The notes below the pieces were generated by a model that saw only the letters and a program-made list of their open reading frames with translations, had not been told where the DNA came from and searched no databases. A stretch of 64,000 nt of DNA from assembly GCF_025642155.1 (NCBI RefSeq), contig NZ_CP106798.1, positions 3,162,001-3,226,000 of the forward strand, written 5' to 3'. A program made the position numbers and the translations under genes. Shown piece after piece: positions 34,380-42,333 of this stretch. Each line of letters opens with the position of its first letter. Within the stretch, counting starts at the first letter, position 1. Origin of the DNA: Streptomyces sp. HUAS 15-9 (lineage in GTDB: Bacteria; Actinomycetota; Actinomycetes; Streptomycetales; Streptomycetaceae).

Positions 34380-35526
34380 TGGGTCCCCCGTACAGGGCGA
34401 GCAGATTCTTCATCCGGTCCTCCGCGAGCTTCGGATCGGGGAACAGGCCCAGGCCGTCGGCGAGTTCGTAGGCGCGGGCGAAGTGCGGCAGGGAGCGGGC
34501 CGACTGGAGGCCGCCGACCATCGAGAAGTGCGCCTGGTGCCCCGCGAGCCAGGCCAGGAAGACGACCCCGGTCTTGTAGTAGCGGGTCGGGGCCTGGAAG
34601 AGGTGGCGGGACAACTCGACGGTCGGGTCGAGCAGTTCACGGAAACCGGCCCCGTCGCCCGTGTCGAGGACCCGGACCGCCTCCGCCGCCAGGGGACCGA
34701 GCGGGTCGAAGATGCCGAGCAGGGCGTGGCTGAAGCCCTTCTCGTCGCCCGCGATGAGTTCGGGGTAGTTGAAGTCGTCGCCGGTGTAGCAGCGCACCCC
34801 CTGCGGAAGCCGACGGCGCAGATCGATCTCGCGCTGGGCGTCCAGCAGGGAGACCTTGATTCCGTCGACCTTGTCCGGGTGCGCAGTGATGGCCTCCAGG
34901 AAGACGTCAGTCGCCGCGTCGAGGTCGGGCGACCCCCAGTAGCCCTCCAGCGCCGGGTCGAACATCGGCCCGAGCCAGTGCAGGATCACCGGTTCGGAGG
35001 CCTGCCGCAGGAGATGGCCGTACACCTCCAGGTACTCCTCGGGCCCGTCGGCGGCCGCCGCCAGCGCCCGCGAGGCCATCAGGATCGCCTGCGCCCCGGA
35101 CTCCTCGACGAGCGCGAGCTGCTCCTCGTACGCCGCACGGATCTCCACGAGTGACCCGCCGGCGATCTGATCGGTGCCGACTCCGCAGGCGATCCGCCCG
35201 CCGACCGCCTTCGCCTCGGCGGCGGACCGCCGGATCAGGTCGGCCGCGCCCGCCCAGTCCAGCCCCATCCCGCGCTGCGCGGTGTCCATGGCCTCGGCGA
35301 CGCCCAGCCCGTGCGACCACAGATGGCGCCGGAAGGCGAGCGTGGCGTCCCAGTCGACGGCGGCCGGCGAGTCGGGCGACACGTCGGCGAACGGATCGGC
35401 GACGACATGCGCGGCAGAGAAGACCGTACGGGAGGTGAAGGGAGCGCCCGGGGCGAGCGCGAGCGGCTCCGTACGCGGCTCGTAGGACCGCAACCGACCA
35501 TCGGGACCAGGGAGTTGAATGGTCAC
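34366..35526 (-). CDS. Dihydrodipicolinate synthase-like aldolase (DUF993 type)
   Basis: A 386-residue protein. It starts VTIQLPGPDGRLRSYEPRTEPLALAPG and has a TIM-barrel pattern with AILMASRALAAAADGPEEYLEVYGHLLRQASEPVILHWLGPMFDP, then VDGIKVSLLDAQ, where the Lys is a candidate Schiff-base residue. It is longer than classical DapA. It probably splits or joins a keto-acid in sugar breakdown. It overlaps the dehydrogenase stop by four bases (GTGA at 35526-35523). Confidence 0.82.
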   Translation of the reverse strand: MTIQLPGPDGRLRSYEPRTEPLALAPGAPFTSRTVFSAAHVVADPFADVSPDSPAAVDWDATLAFRRHLWSHGLGVAEAMDTAQRGMGLDWAGAADLIRRSAAEAKAVGGRIACGVGTDQIAGGSLVEIRAAYEEQLALVEESGAQAILMASRALAAAADGPEEYLEVYGHLLRQASEPVILHWLGPMFDPALEGYWGSPDLDAATDVFLEAITAHPDKVDGIKVSLLDAQREIDLRRRLPQGVRCYTGDDFNYPELIAGDEKGFSHALLGIFDPLGPLAAEAVRVLDTGDGAGFRELLDPTVELSRHLFQAPTRYYKTGVVFLAWLAGHQAHFSMVGGLQSARSLPHFARAYELADGLGLFPDPKLAEDRMKNLLALYGGPSDRS

Positions 35527-36674
35527 AGCGAGATCTCCGGGACCTCGAGGCGGCGGCCCTCGGCCGAGGACTTCAGGCCCAGCCCGGCCAGTTGGACGCC
35601 ACGGGCTCCGGCGAGCAGGTCCCAGTGGTACGGCGCGTCGGCGTACACGTGCTTCAGGAACAGCTCCCACTGCGCCTTGAAGCCGTTGTCGAACTCGGCG
35701 TTGTCCGGCACCTCCTGCCACTGGTCGCGGAAGACCTCGGTGGCGGGGACGTCCGGGTCCCACACGGGCTTGGGGGTGGCGGACCGGTGCTGGACGCGGC
35801 ACCTGCGCAGCCCGGCGACGGCCGACCCCTCCGTCCCGTCGACCTGGAACTCGACCAGCTCGTCCCGGTTGACCCGCACCGCCCAGGAGGAGTTGATCTG
35901 GGCGACGACACCGCCCTCCAGCTCGAAGATGCCGTAGGCGGCGTCGTCAGCGGTGGCGTCGAAGGGCTTGCCGTCCTCGTCCCAGCGCTGCGGAACATGC
36001 GTGGCGGCAAGCGCCTGCACCGCAACGACCCGCCCGAAGAGCTCATGCAGCACGTACTCCCAGTGCGGGAACATGTCGACGACGATGCCGCCGCCGTCCT
36101 CGGCACGGTAGTTCCAGGAGGGCCGCTGGGCGGACTGCCAGTCGCCCTCGAAGACCCAGTATCCGAACTCGCCCCGGACGGACAGGATCCGCCCGAAGAA
36201 CCCGCCGTCGATGAGCCGCTTCAGCTTGAGCAGCCCCGGCAGGAAGATCTTGTCCTGTACGACACCGTGCTTGATCCCCTTCTCATGGGCGAGGCGGGCG
36301 AGTTCGAGGGCACCTTCCAGCCCTGTGGCGGTGGGCTTCTCGGTGTAGATGTGCTTGCCCGCGGCGACGGCCCGCTCGATGGCCTCCTCGCGGGCGGAGG
36401 TGACCTGGGCGTCGAAGTAGATGTCGACGGTCGGGTCGGTGAGGACCGCGTCCACGTCCGTCGACCAGTGTTCCAGCCCGTGCCGCTCGGCGATCTCGCG
36501 CAGGGCGTGCTCACGGCGGCCGACGAGGATGGGTTCCGGCCACAGCGCGGTGCCGTCGCCGAGGTCGAGGCCGCCCTGGTCGCGCAGGGCGAGGATCGAC
36601 CGGACGAGGTGCTGGCGGTAACCCATACGCCCGGTCACGCCGTTCATGGCGATACGCACGGTCTTGCGTGTCAC
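35523..36674 (-). CDS. Gfo/Idh/MocA family dehydrogenase
   Basis: A 383-residue NAD(P)-dependent oxidoreductase. It has an N-terminal Rossmann fold (VRIAMNGVTGRMGYRQHLVRSILAL), the cofactor/active-site motif HIYTEKPTATGLEGALELARLAHEKG with the conserved Glu-Lys-Pro, and a C-terminal beta domain. It would oxidise a sugar or cyclitol as the first step for the two downstream enzymes. GTG 36674 follows GAAGGGAA; the frame is open to 36884 but without similarity. It is the first gene of the operon and diverges from the LacI regulator. Confidence 0.9.
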   Translation of the reverse strand: MTRKTVRIAMNGVTGRMGYRQHLVRSILALRDQGGLDLGDGTALWPEPILVGRREHALREIAERHGLEHWSTDVDAVLTDPTVDIYFDAQVTSAREEAIERAVAAGKHIYTEKPTATGLEGALELARLAHEKGIKHGVVQDKIFLPGLLKLKRLIDGGFFGRILSVRGEFGYWVFEGDWQSAQRPSWNYRAEDGGGIVVDMFPHWEYVLHELFGRVVAVQALAATHVPQRWDEDGKPFDATADDAAYGIFELEGGVVAQINSSWAVRVNRDELVEFQVDGTEGSAVAGLRRCRVQHRSATPKPVWDPDVPATEVFRDQWQEVPDNAEFDNGFKAQWELFLKHVYADAPYHWDLLAGARGVQLAGLGLKSSAEGRRLEVPEISL

Positions 36675-36756
36675 GTCATTCCCTTCGTAGGCGTTCGACG
36701 CCTGGATACCGGTCTTCTCTCTTGCCTTCCCCGGTACTACTGGTAGACCGCACAGC

Positions 36757-36764
36757 AAGCGCTT
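36757..36764. promoter_or_regulatory. LacI-type operator core upstream of the sugar operon
   Basis: AAGCGCTT is a perfect palindrome with the central CG and AANCGNTT pattern of LacI/GalR operators (flanks AGC and TCT). It lies 83 bp upstream of the dehydrogenase start and 218 bp upstream of the lacI-type gene, so it fits repression of the operon by that regulator. Confidence 0.55.
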
Positions 36765-36825
36765 TCTATCACAGGAGAAGCTAGCCTCTGACCCCTGGTC
36801 CGGACAAGGCCGTGTCCACATCGAG

Positions 36826-36845
36826 TTGTTCGAGGGGGCGAACAA
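36826..36845. promoter_or_regulatory. Second inverted repeat in the same intergenic region
   Basis: TTGTTCG (36826-36832) and CGAACAA (36839-36845) are perfect arms with a 6-bp spacer. The position is midway between the divergent genes. It may be a second regulator site or a transcript hairpin. The 308-bp gap holds no other clear signal. Confidence 0.35.
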
Positions 36846-36982
36846 GAGGGGTCCTGGGCCGTAAGGTCTGCTCGAACTGCACAAAACCGTGGCCGTGGAA
36901 CCGTGACCTGTACGCGGCCTGTGTATGACGACGTACGCCGCACGTGGACGTACGACGAGAAGCGCGACCGGAGGACGACGAG

Positions 36983-38029
36983 ATGACGGTGACCCTGGCG
37001 GACGTGGCGGCCCGCGCCCAGGTCTCGCCCGCGACGGTGTCGCGCGTGCTGAACGGCAACTATCCCGTGGCCGCCTCCACGCGGGAGCGGGTGCTGCGGG
37101 CGGTCGACGAGCTGGACTACGTCCTCAACGGCCCGGCGAGCGCCCTCGCGGCGGCGACCTCGGACCTGGTCGGCATCCTGGTCAACGACATCGCGGACCC
37201 CTTCTTCGGCATCATGGCGAGCGCGATCCAGGGCGAGATCGGCGGCCCCGGCGGCCGCGCGGGCGGCGAGCGGCTGGCGGTCGTCTGCAACACCGGAGGC
37301 TCCCCGGAGCGCGAACTGACATACCTGACCCTGCTCCAACGGCAGCGGGCCGCGGCGGTGATCCTGACGGGCGGCGCGGTGGAGGACGAACCGCACGCGA
37401 CCACGATGACGGCCAAGCTCCGCAAGTTGACGGAGGCGGGAACACGGGTGGTCCTGTGCGGACGCCCGCCGGCTCCCGACACCCAGGCCATCGCCCTCAC
37501 CTTCGACAACCGCGGCGGTGCCCGGCAGCTGACCGAGCACCTGATCGGCCTGGGCCACCGTCGCCTCGGCTACATCGCCGGCCCCGAGGAGCGGACCACG
37601 ACCCGCCACCGTCTGGAGGGACACCGGGCGGCGCTGGAGGCGGCGGGCATCGAGGAGGACGCACGCTGGACGGTCCACGGCCGCTACGACCGCCGGTCGG
37701 GCTACGAGGCGACACTCGAACTGCTGCGCAGGGACCCGTCCCTGACGGCGATAGTGGCCGCGAACGATTCCGTAGCCCTGGGCGCCTGCGCGGCCCTGCG
37801 GGACTCCGGCCGCCGCATCCCCGGCGACGTCTCGGTGGCGGGCTTCGACGACCTGCCCTTCAGCCTCGACGCGGTACCGTCCCTGACGACGGTACGCCTC
37901 CCCCTCTCCGAGGCCGGAGCCCGAGCGGGCCGCATCGCAATGGGCCGAGAGGAACCCCCGCCCGGCGGAATCGCAACGGTACGCGGGGAACTGATGGTCC
38001 GCGCCTCCTCCGGAGTGCCGCGGGGCTAG
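36983..38029 (+). CDS. LacI family transcriptional regulator
   Basis: A 348-residue repressor. The LacI HTH and hinge are complete (VTLADVAARAQVSPATVSRVLNGNYPVAASTRERVLRAVDELDYVLNGPASALA), followed by a periplasmic-binding-protein-like effector domain (LVGILVNDIADPFFGIMASAIQGEIG ... DVSVAGFDDLPFS). ATG 36983 follows GGAGGA; the ORF is open to 36944 but the extra residues lie ahead of the HTH. It diverges from the sugar operon, so it probably represses that operon and responds to its substrate. Confidence 0.92.
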   Translation: MTVTLADVAARAQVSPATVSRVLNGNYPVAASTRERVLRAVDELDYVLNGPASALAAATSDLVGILVNDIADPFFGIMASAIQGEIGGPGGRAGGERLAVVCNTGGSPERELTYLTLLQRQRAAAVILTGGAVEDEPHATTMTAKLRKLTEAGTRVVLCGRPPAPDTQAIALTFDNRGGARQLTEHLIGLGHRRLGYIAGPEERTTTRHRLEGHRAALEAAGIEEDARWTVHGRYDRRSGYEATLELLRRDPSLTAIVAANDSVALGACAALRDSGRRIPGDVSVAGFDDLPFSLDAVPSLTTVRLPLSEAGARAGRIAMGREEPPPGGIATVRGELMVRASSGVPRG

Positions 38030-38372
38030 CACCGCCGCACCCCGCATTCGGTCCGCCCTGCCCACTCCAGCAGAGACGGAGTGGAAGCTTTGGCCACCCA
38101 CACCCCCACCACCCTGCCCCTCCCCCACCCCCACCTGTCCCATTCCGTCCACTCGCACTCATGCACGTGACCGGTGGGGCCGATGTGACATGGGAGGCGG
38201 GGGAGTGCGGGCGGGCGCCGGCGTCGGGACGCGCCACCACCCAGCACACACACCCACCATCCGCACCCACGCCGCTCCCAGCCCCGGCCTGGACGCCCCC
38301 CGCCCCGTGCCCTAGCCTCGAACCGGCGGTATCTCTGACTGAGTCAACGATCCTCCGGGGAGCCGAGCGATC
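38030..38372 (+). promoter_or_regulatory. Intergenic region with TGACTGAGTCA palindrome
   Basis: This 343-bp C-rich gap has no gene. The perfect palindrome TGACTGAGTCA (38336-38346) lies 27 bp before the MarR-GNAT start and could be its own operator. GGGGAG upstream of ATG 38373 is the ribosome site. I see nothing else. Confidence 0.45.
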
Positions 38373-39332
38373 ATGAGCGTTCAGGACACCCATGACATCC
38401 ATGCCATCCATGACATCCGTGCCTTCAACCGCTTCTACACGAACGTCATCGGCGCCCTCGACTACGGCCGCCACCTCTACGCCCCCTACACCCTCACCGA
38501 GTCCCGTGTCCTGTACGAGCTGGCGCACTCCTCTCGTATCGACGCGGCCGATCTCCGTACCGAACTCTCGCTGGACGCCGGTTACTTGAGCCGGATCCTG
38601 AACAAGTTCGAGCAGGACGGACTGGTCGAGCGCTCGGCCTCCGAGACGGATCCGCGGCGGCGGCGCATCTCGCTCACGCCGCGGGGGCGGGAGGCCGCCG
38701 AGCTGCTGGACGAGCGGGCCCGGGAGAGTGTCGGCTCGCTGCTCGGGACCGTGCGCCCCGGTGACCGGCCGCGCCTGGCGGAGGCGATGCGGACCATCCG
38801 CACCCTCCTGGGGGACCAGCCCTCCCCGAACCCCGAGGAGGTCGTACTGCGCGAGCCCGGCCCCGGTGACCTCGGCTGGATCGTGCAGCGCAACGCCGCA
38901 CTGTACGCCGCCGAGTACGACTGGAACACCGACTACGAAGGGCTGGTCGCACGCATCGTCGCCGACTTCGCGCAGGACCACGACCCGCATCTGGAGCGGG
39001 TGTGGATCGCCGAGCTCGCCGGGCGGCCCGTGGGGTGTGTGATGTGCGTACGGGACGAAGCCCCGGCCACCGCCCGCCTCCGTCTCCTCCTCGTCGAGCC
39101 CGACGCGCGCGGGCTCGGCATCGGCGACCGGCTCGTCGAGGCCGTCATCGACTTCGCGCGCGGCGTCGGCTACCGGGAGCTGGTCCTGTGGACCAACGAC
39201 GTCCTCTCCGCCGCCCGCCGTATCTACCAGCGTCACGGCTTCGCCCTGGTCACCGAGCAGGCCCACCGCTCCTTCGGCAAGGATCTGACGGGGCAGGACT
39301 GGCGTCTGGATCTGCACGGATCGGGCGATTGA
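38373..39332 (+). CDS. MarR-GNAT fusion protein
   Basis: A 319-residue two-domain protein. Residues 10-150 form a MarR winged helix (LTESRVLYELAHSSRIDAADLRTELSLDAGYLSRILNKFEQDGLVERS, then DPRRRRISLTPRG). Residues 155-319 are a GNAT acetyltransferase with the acetyl-CoA loop VEPDARGLGIGDRLVEAVIDFA. The N-terminus repeats a DIHAIHDIRA-like unit. Such fusions may couple ligand acetylation to gene control. The substrate is unknown. The next gene, a TIM-barrel isomerase, starts 25 bp downstream. Confidence 0.9.
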   Translation: MSVQDTHDIHAIHDIRAFNRFYTNVIGALDYGRHLYAPYTLTESRVLYELAHSSRIDAADLRTELSLDAGYLSRILNKFEQDGLVERSASETDPRRRRISLTPRGREAAELLDERARESVGSLLGTVRPGDRPRLAEAMRTIRTLLGDQPSPNPEEVVLREPGPGDLGWIVQRNAALYAAEYDWNTDYEGLVARIVADFAQDHDPHLERVWIAELAGRPVGCVMCVRDEAPATARLRLLLVEPDARGLGIGDRLVEAVIDFARGVGYRELVLWTNDVLSAARRIYQRHGFALVTEQAHRSFGKDLTGQDWRLDLHGSGD

Positions 39333-39357
39333 CGGGTGGGGCGAGTAGGGTCCAATT

Positions 39358-40158
39358 ATGAAGCTCGCCTTCTCCACCCTCGGTGTTCCCGGTCTGCCCG
39401 TCCCTGAGGTACTGGCGCTCGCGACCGCGCACGGCTATCACGGCGTCGAGCTGCGCGCCCATCCGGAGGAGCCGGTGAACCCGGGCCTCGGACCGGACGA
39501 ACGGACCGACGTGGCCGCCGAGTTCAAGGCGGCGGGGATCGAGATCATGGGGATCGCCGGGTACACGCGCGTCGCCGCGCCGGGTGACGACGAGCCCGTG
39601 CTCGACGAGCTCCGCGGGCTCCTCGATCTCGCCCATGACCTGGGCGCCCCCTTCGTCCGGGTCTTCCCCGGCGCCGCCCCCGACCAGTCCCGGGAGGAGG
39701 CCGACGCCACGGCCGCCCGGCGCCTGGGCACCGCCGCCGAGCACGCCTCCGCCCTCGGCGTACGCATCCTGCTCGAAACCCACGACTCGCACCGCACCGG
39801 CGCCGACGCGATCCGCGTCCTGGGCCGGGTCGGCCACCGCCAGGTCGGCGCGCTGTGGGACGTGATGCACACCTGGCTGGGCGGCGAGCAGCCCTCGGAG
39901 ACCTACGCGGCGCTCGCCCCGTATCTCGGATACGTCCAGGTCAAGGACATCGCCTCGGCTGACGACACGACCCCGCTGCCGCTCGGCGCCGGGGTGCTGC
40001 CGCTCACCGAGTGCGTGGACGTGCTCTGCCGGCACAGCTGGGAGGGCTGGCTGTGCTGGGAGTACGAGAAGCGGTGGTACGAGGCGGCACCGCCGCTTCC
40101 GGAGCTGCTGGGCAGGGGCCGGGAGCATCTCGCGCGACTGCTCACCGACGCCGCCTGA
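39358..40158 (+). CDS. Sugar phosphate isomerase/epimerase
   Basis: A 266-residue xylose-isomerase-like TIM barrel. Key segments are HGYHGVELRAHPEE, GVRILLETHDSHRTG with a metal-binding Glu, QVGALWDVMHTW with Asp and His, YVQVKDIAS and WLCWEYEKRWY with the final Glu. The substrate is unknown. TAGGGT ends 6 nt before ATG 39358, the spacing of a leaderless promoter, and there is no ribosome site, so the transcript may begin at the ATG. It is unlike the isomerase at 33.5 kb in the N-terminus. Confidence 0.88.
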   Translation: MKLAFSTLGVPGLPVPEVLALATAHGYHGVELRAHPEEPVNPGLGPDERTDVAAEFKAAGIEIMGIAGYTRVAAPGDDEPVLDELRGLLDLAHDLGAPFVRVFPGAAPDQSREEADATAARRLGTAAEHASALGVRILLETHDSHRTGADAIRVLGRVGHRQVGALWDVMHTWLGGEQPSETYAALAPYLGYVQVKDIASADDTTPLPLGAGVLPLTECVDVLCRHSWEGWLCWEYEKRWYEAAPPLPELLGRGREHLARLLTDAA

Positions 40159-40192
40159 GACTCCCTCTCTCTCCCCTTCCCCCCTCCCCCGA

Positions 40193-40448
40193 ACAACTGG
40201 GCCCGGTAATTGACCCGGTAATTGATTGGCCCGCCCCGCAGCCCCGCGGTTAGCCTCCCCCGGTGACTCACCCACCCACCTCGTCACGCTCCGTCATGCC
40301 CTCATGAGCCTGACGCGTTCACAACTGGGCCCGGTAATTGACCCGGTAATTGATTGGCCCGCCCCGCAGCCCCGCGGTTAGCCTCCCCCGGTGACTCACC
40401 CACCCACCTCGTCACGCTCCGTCATGCCCTCATGAGCCTGACGCGTTC
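40193..40448. repeat. Perfect 128-bp tandem duplication
   Basis: Copy 1 is 40193-40320 and copy 2 is 40321-40448, with no differences seen. Each carries two direct CCCGGTAATTGA units, a TAGCCT -10-like box, a GTG six bases later, and the start of the MFS gene (ATGAGCCTGACGCGTTC). Only copy 2 continues into the transporter. The copy-1 start gives a 25-residue truncated frame. Confidence 0.95.
40391..40435 (+). CDS. Possible leaderless 14-residue leader ORF
   Basis: GTG 40391 lies six bases after TAGCCT (40379-40384), the spacing of leaderless promoters. The frame (VTHPPTSSRSVMPS) ends in a TGA that overlaps the MFS ATG (ATGA, 40432-40435). It could start translation and hand ribosomes to the transporter, which lacks its own ribosome site. 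The same leader exists in the upstream repeat copy (40263). Confidence 0.35.
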   Translation: MTHPPTSSRSVMPS

Positions 40449-41673
40449 GCTCATCGACGTCAGGCCCCTGCGCACCTCCCCCGTCTTCCGGCGGCTGCTG
40501 ATCGGCCGGACGGTGTCCTCGCTCGGTGGCTTCATGACCATGGTCACCGTCATGTACCAGGTCTGGGACATGACCCACAGCACGGCCTGGAGCGGTGCGG
40601 TCGGGCTGGCGCAGGCTCTGCCGCTGGTGACGTTCGGGCTGTTCGCCGGGGCCTGGGTGGACCGGGCCGACCGGCGCCGCGTCTTCCTGACGGCGACCGT
40701 CGGCCAGGCGGCCTGCTCCCTGCTGCTCGCCGTGCAGGGCTTCACCGGGCACGTCCCGGTGACCGCCGTCCTCGCCCTGGTGGCCACGCAGTCGGCCTTC
40801 GGCGCGCTCGGCGCACCGGCGGCGGGCGTCTTCGTCCCCCGTCTGCTGCCCAAGGACCAGGTGGCCGCGGGACTGGCCCTCAACCAGATCACCGGCAAGT
40901 CGATGATGCTGGCCGGCCCCGCGCTGGGGGGTGTCCTGCTGGGCTGGCTGGGCATCGGCGCCTGCTACCTCCTGGACGCCCTGAGCTTCGCCGTCGCCTT
41001 CTACGGCGCCTTCGGCCTGCCCGCGCTGCGGCCCGAGGGCGAGCCGTCGCGGGCGGGCCTGCACGGCGTGCTGGACGGGCTGCGCTTCCTGGCCGTGCAC
41101 CGGGTGGTGCGGGGCGCGCTGATCACCGATCTGGCCGCGACCGTGCTGTCCTTCCCGACCAGCCTCTTTCCCCTGGTCAACGCCGAGCGCTTCGGCGACG
41201 ACCCGCGCACGCTGGGCCTCTTCCTCTCCGCGATGGCGGTCGGCGGCATCGGGGCGACGGCCCTGTCCGGCGCGGTGACGCGGCTCGGCCGGCCGGGCCG
41301 GGTGATGCTGTGCGGGGCGGGAACCTGGGGTGCCGCACTCGTCCTGTTCGGCGTGTCCACCGACCCGTGGACCGGCCTCGGCCTCCTGGTCGTGGCCGGA
41401 GCGGCCGACGCCCTGTCCGTCGTCTCGCGCTCGACGATCGTGCAGACCCGTACGCCCGACGCCCTGCTGGGCCGGGTCACGGCGGCGGAGGCGATCGTCG
41501 GCCAGGCAGGCCCCAGCCTCGGCAACGTACGCGGCGGTCTGGTGGCCACCTGGACCTCCGGTACCACCGCCCTGATCACCGGCGGCCTGCTGTGCCTGCT
41601 GGCCGTCGGAGCCGTGAGCGCCACGACACCGGAGCTGCGCGACGGGGCTACCGAACCACCACACCAGCCGTAA
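40432..41673 (+). CDS. MFS transporter
   Basis: A 413-residue major facilitator with about 12 TM helices. It starts MSLTRSLIDVRPLRTSPVFRRLLIGRTVSSLGGFMTMVTVMYQVWDM, and the motif-A-like loop DRADRRRVFLTATVG lies between TM2 and TM3. The pattern matches MFS-3 / enterobactin-exporter-like pumps, so drug or siderophore efflux is likely, but the substrate is unknown. There is no Shine-Dalgarno before ATG 40432, while an in-frame TTG exists at 40354. Its start lies in copy 2 of the tandem duplication. Confidence 0.88.
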   Translation: MSLTRSLIDVRPLRTSPVFRRLLIGRTVSSLGGFMTMVTVMYQVWDMTHSTAWSGAVGLAQALPLVTFGLFAGAWVDRADRRRVFLTATVGQAACSLLLAVQGFTGHVPVTAVLALVATQSAFGALGAPAAGVFVPRLLPKDQVAAGLALNQITGKSMMLAGPALGGVLLGWLGIGACYLLDALSFAVAFYGAFGLPALRPEGEPSRAGLHGVLDGLRFLAVHRVVRGALITDLAATVLSFPTSLFPLVNAERFGDDPRTLGLFLSAMAVGGIGATALSGAVTRLGRPGRVMLCGAGTWGAALVLFGVSTDPWTGLGLLVVAGAADALSVVSRSTIVQTRTPDALLGRVTAAEAIVGQAGPSLGNVRGGLVATWTSGTTALITGGLLCLLAVGAVSATTPELRDGATEPPHQP

Positions 41674-41703
41674 GCGCCACGCCACCGGAGCCGCGCGACG
41701 GGC

Positions 41704-42333
41704 CTACCGCGCCACCGGACGAGCCGTGAGCGCCGCGGAGGCGTCCAGACACCACTCCAGCACGGCGGGCCAGGAGCCGTAGCCCGCGACGAGGTCGAGG
41801 TGGCCGGCGCCCGGGATGATCTCGGTGGGGATGCCGAGCGGGTCGCCGTAGACGGTGCGCGCGCCCTCGGGGCAGTACGGGTCGTCGTCGCCGGCGACGA
41901 GCCGGGTGGGCCCGGGGAGGGCGAAGTCCAGGGCGGGCGGCGCGAACTCGGCGATCTCCGGGTGCCGTACGAGCACGGAGGCGGACGGGGGCGCGACGAG
42001 CAGCACCCGGTCGGCCGCCCGCTGCTCCTTCATGCCGCGGGCGGCCGCGTGCAGCCAGAGCACGGCGGAGGCGCTGTGCGCGAGGACGACCCGTTCCCCG
42101 GCCGGGTCGAGCCCATCGAGGTGGCGGGCCAGTTCGCCGAGCCAGACGTCGAGGTCGGGGGCGTCGGGGTCGGGCAGCTGGGGATAGGTGACCCGGTGTC
42201 CCAGCTCGGTGAGCCGGTCGGCCAGCCAGTGCTGCCAGTGGTCCTCGGGGCGGTGGTTCTGCCAGCCGTGCAGGATGAGGTAGGAGCCGGGAGCGTGCTT
42301 GGTCATGCGTCTGGTCACGCGTCTGGTCGTCAC
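41704..42333 (-). CDS. RBBP9/YdeN-type alpha/beta hydrolase
   Basis: A small serine hydrolase of about 200 residues: YLILHGWQNHRPEDHWQHWLADRLTELGHRV at the N-terminus, the nucleophile elbow VVLAHSASAVLWLH with catalytic Ser, an Asp in AGDDDPYCP and a His in GAGHLDLVAGYG. The natural substrate is unknown. GTG 42333 overlaps the TGA of the EPSP-synthase-like gene (GTGA), so I take it as the start. ATG 42306 and GTG 42318 are alternatives, and none has a ribosome site, which supports coupling. Confidence 0.85.
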   Translation of the reverse strand: MTTRRVTRRMTKHAPGSYLILHGWQNHRPEDHWQHWLADRLTELGHRVTYPQLPDPDAPDLDVWLGELARHLDGLDPAGERVVLAHSASAVLWLHAAARGMKEQRAADRVLLVAPPSASVLVRHPEIAEFAPPALDFALPGPTRLVAGDDDPYCPEGARTVYGDPLGIPTEIIPGAGHLDLVAGYGSWPAVLEWCLDASAALTARPVAR

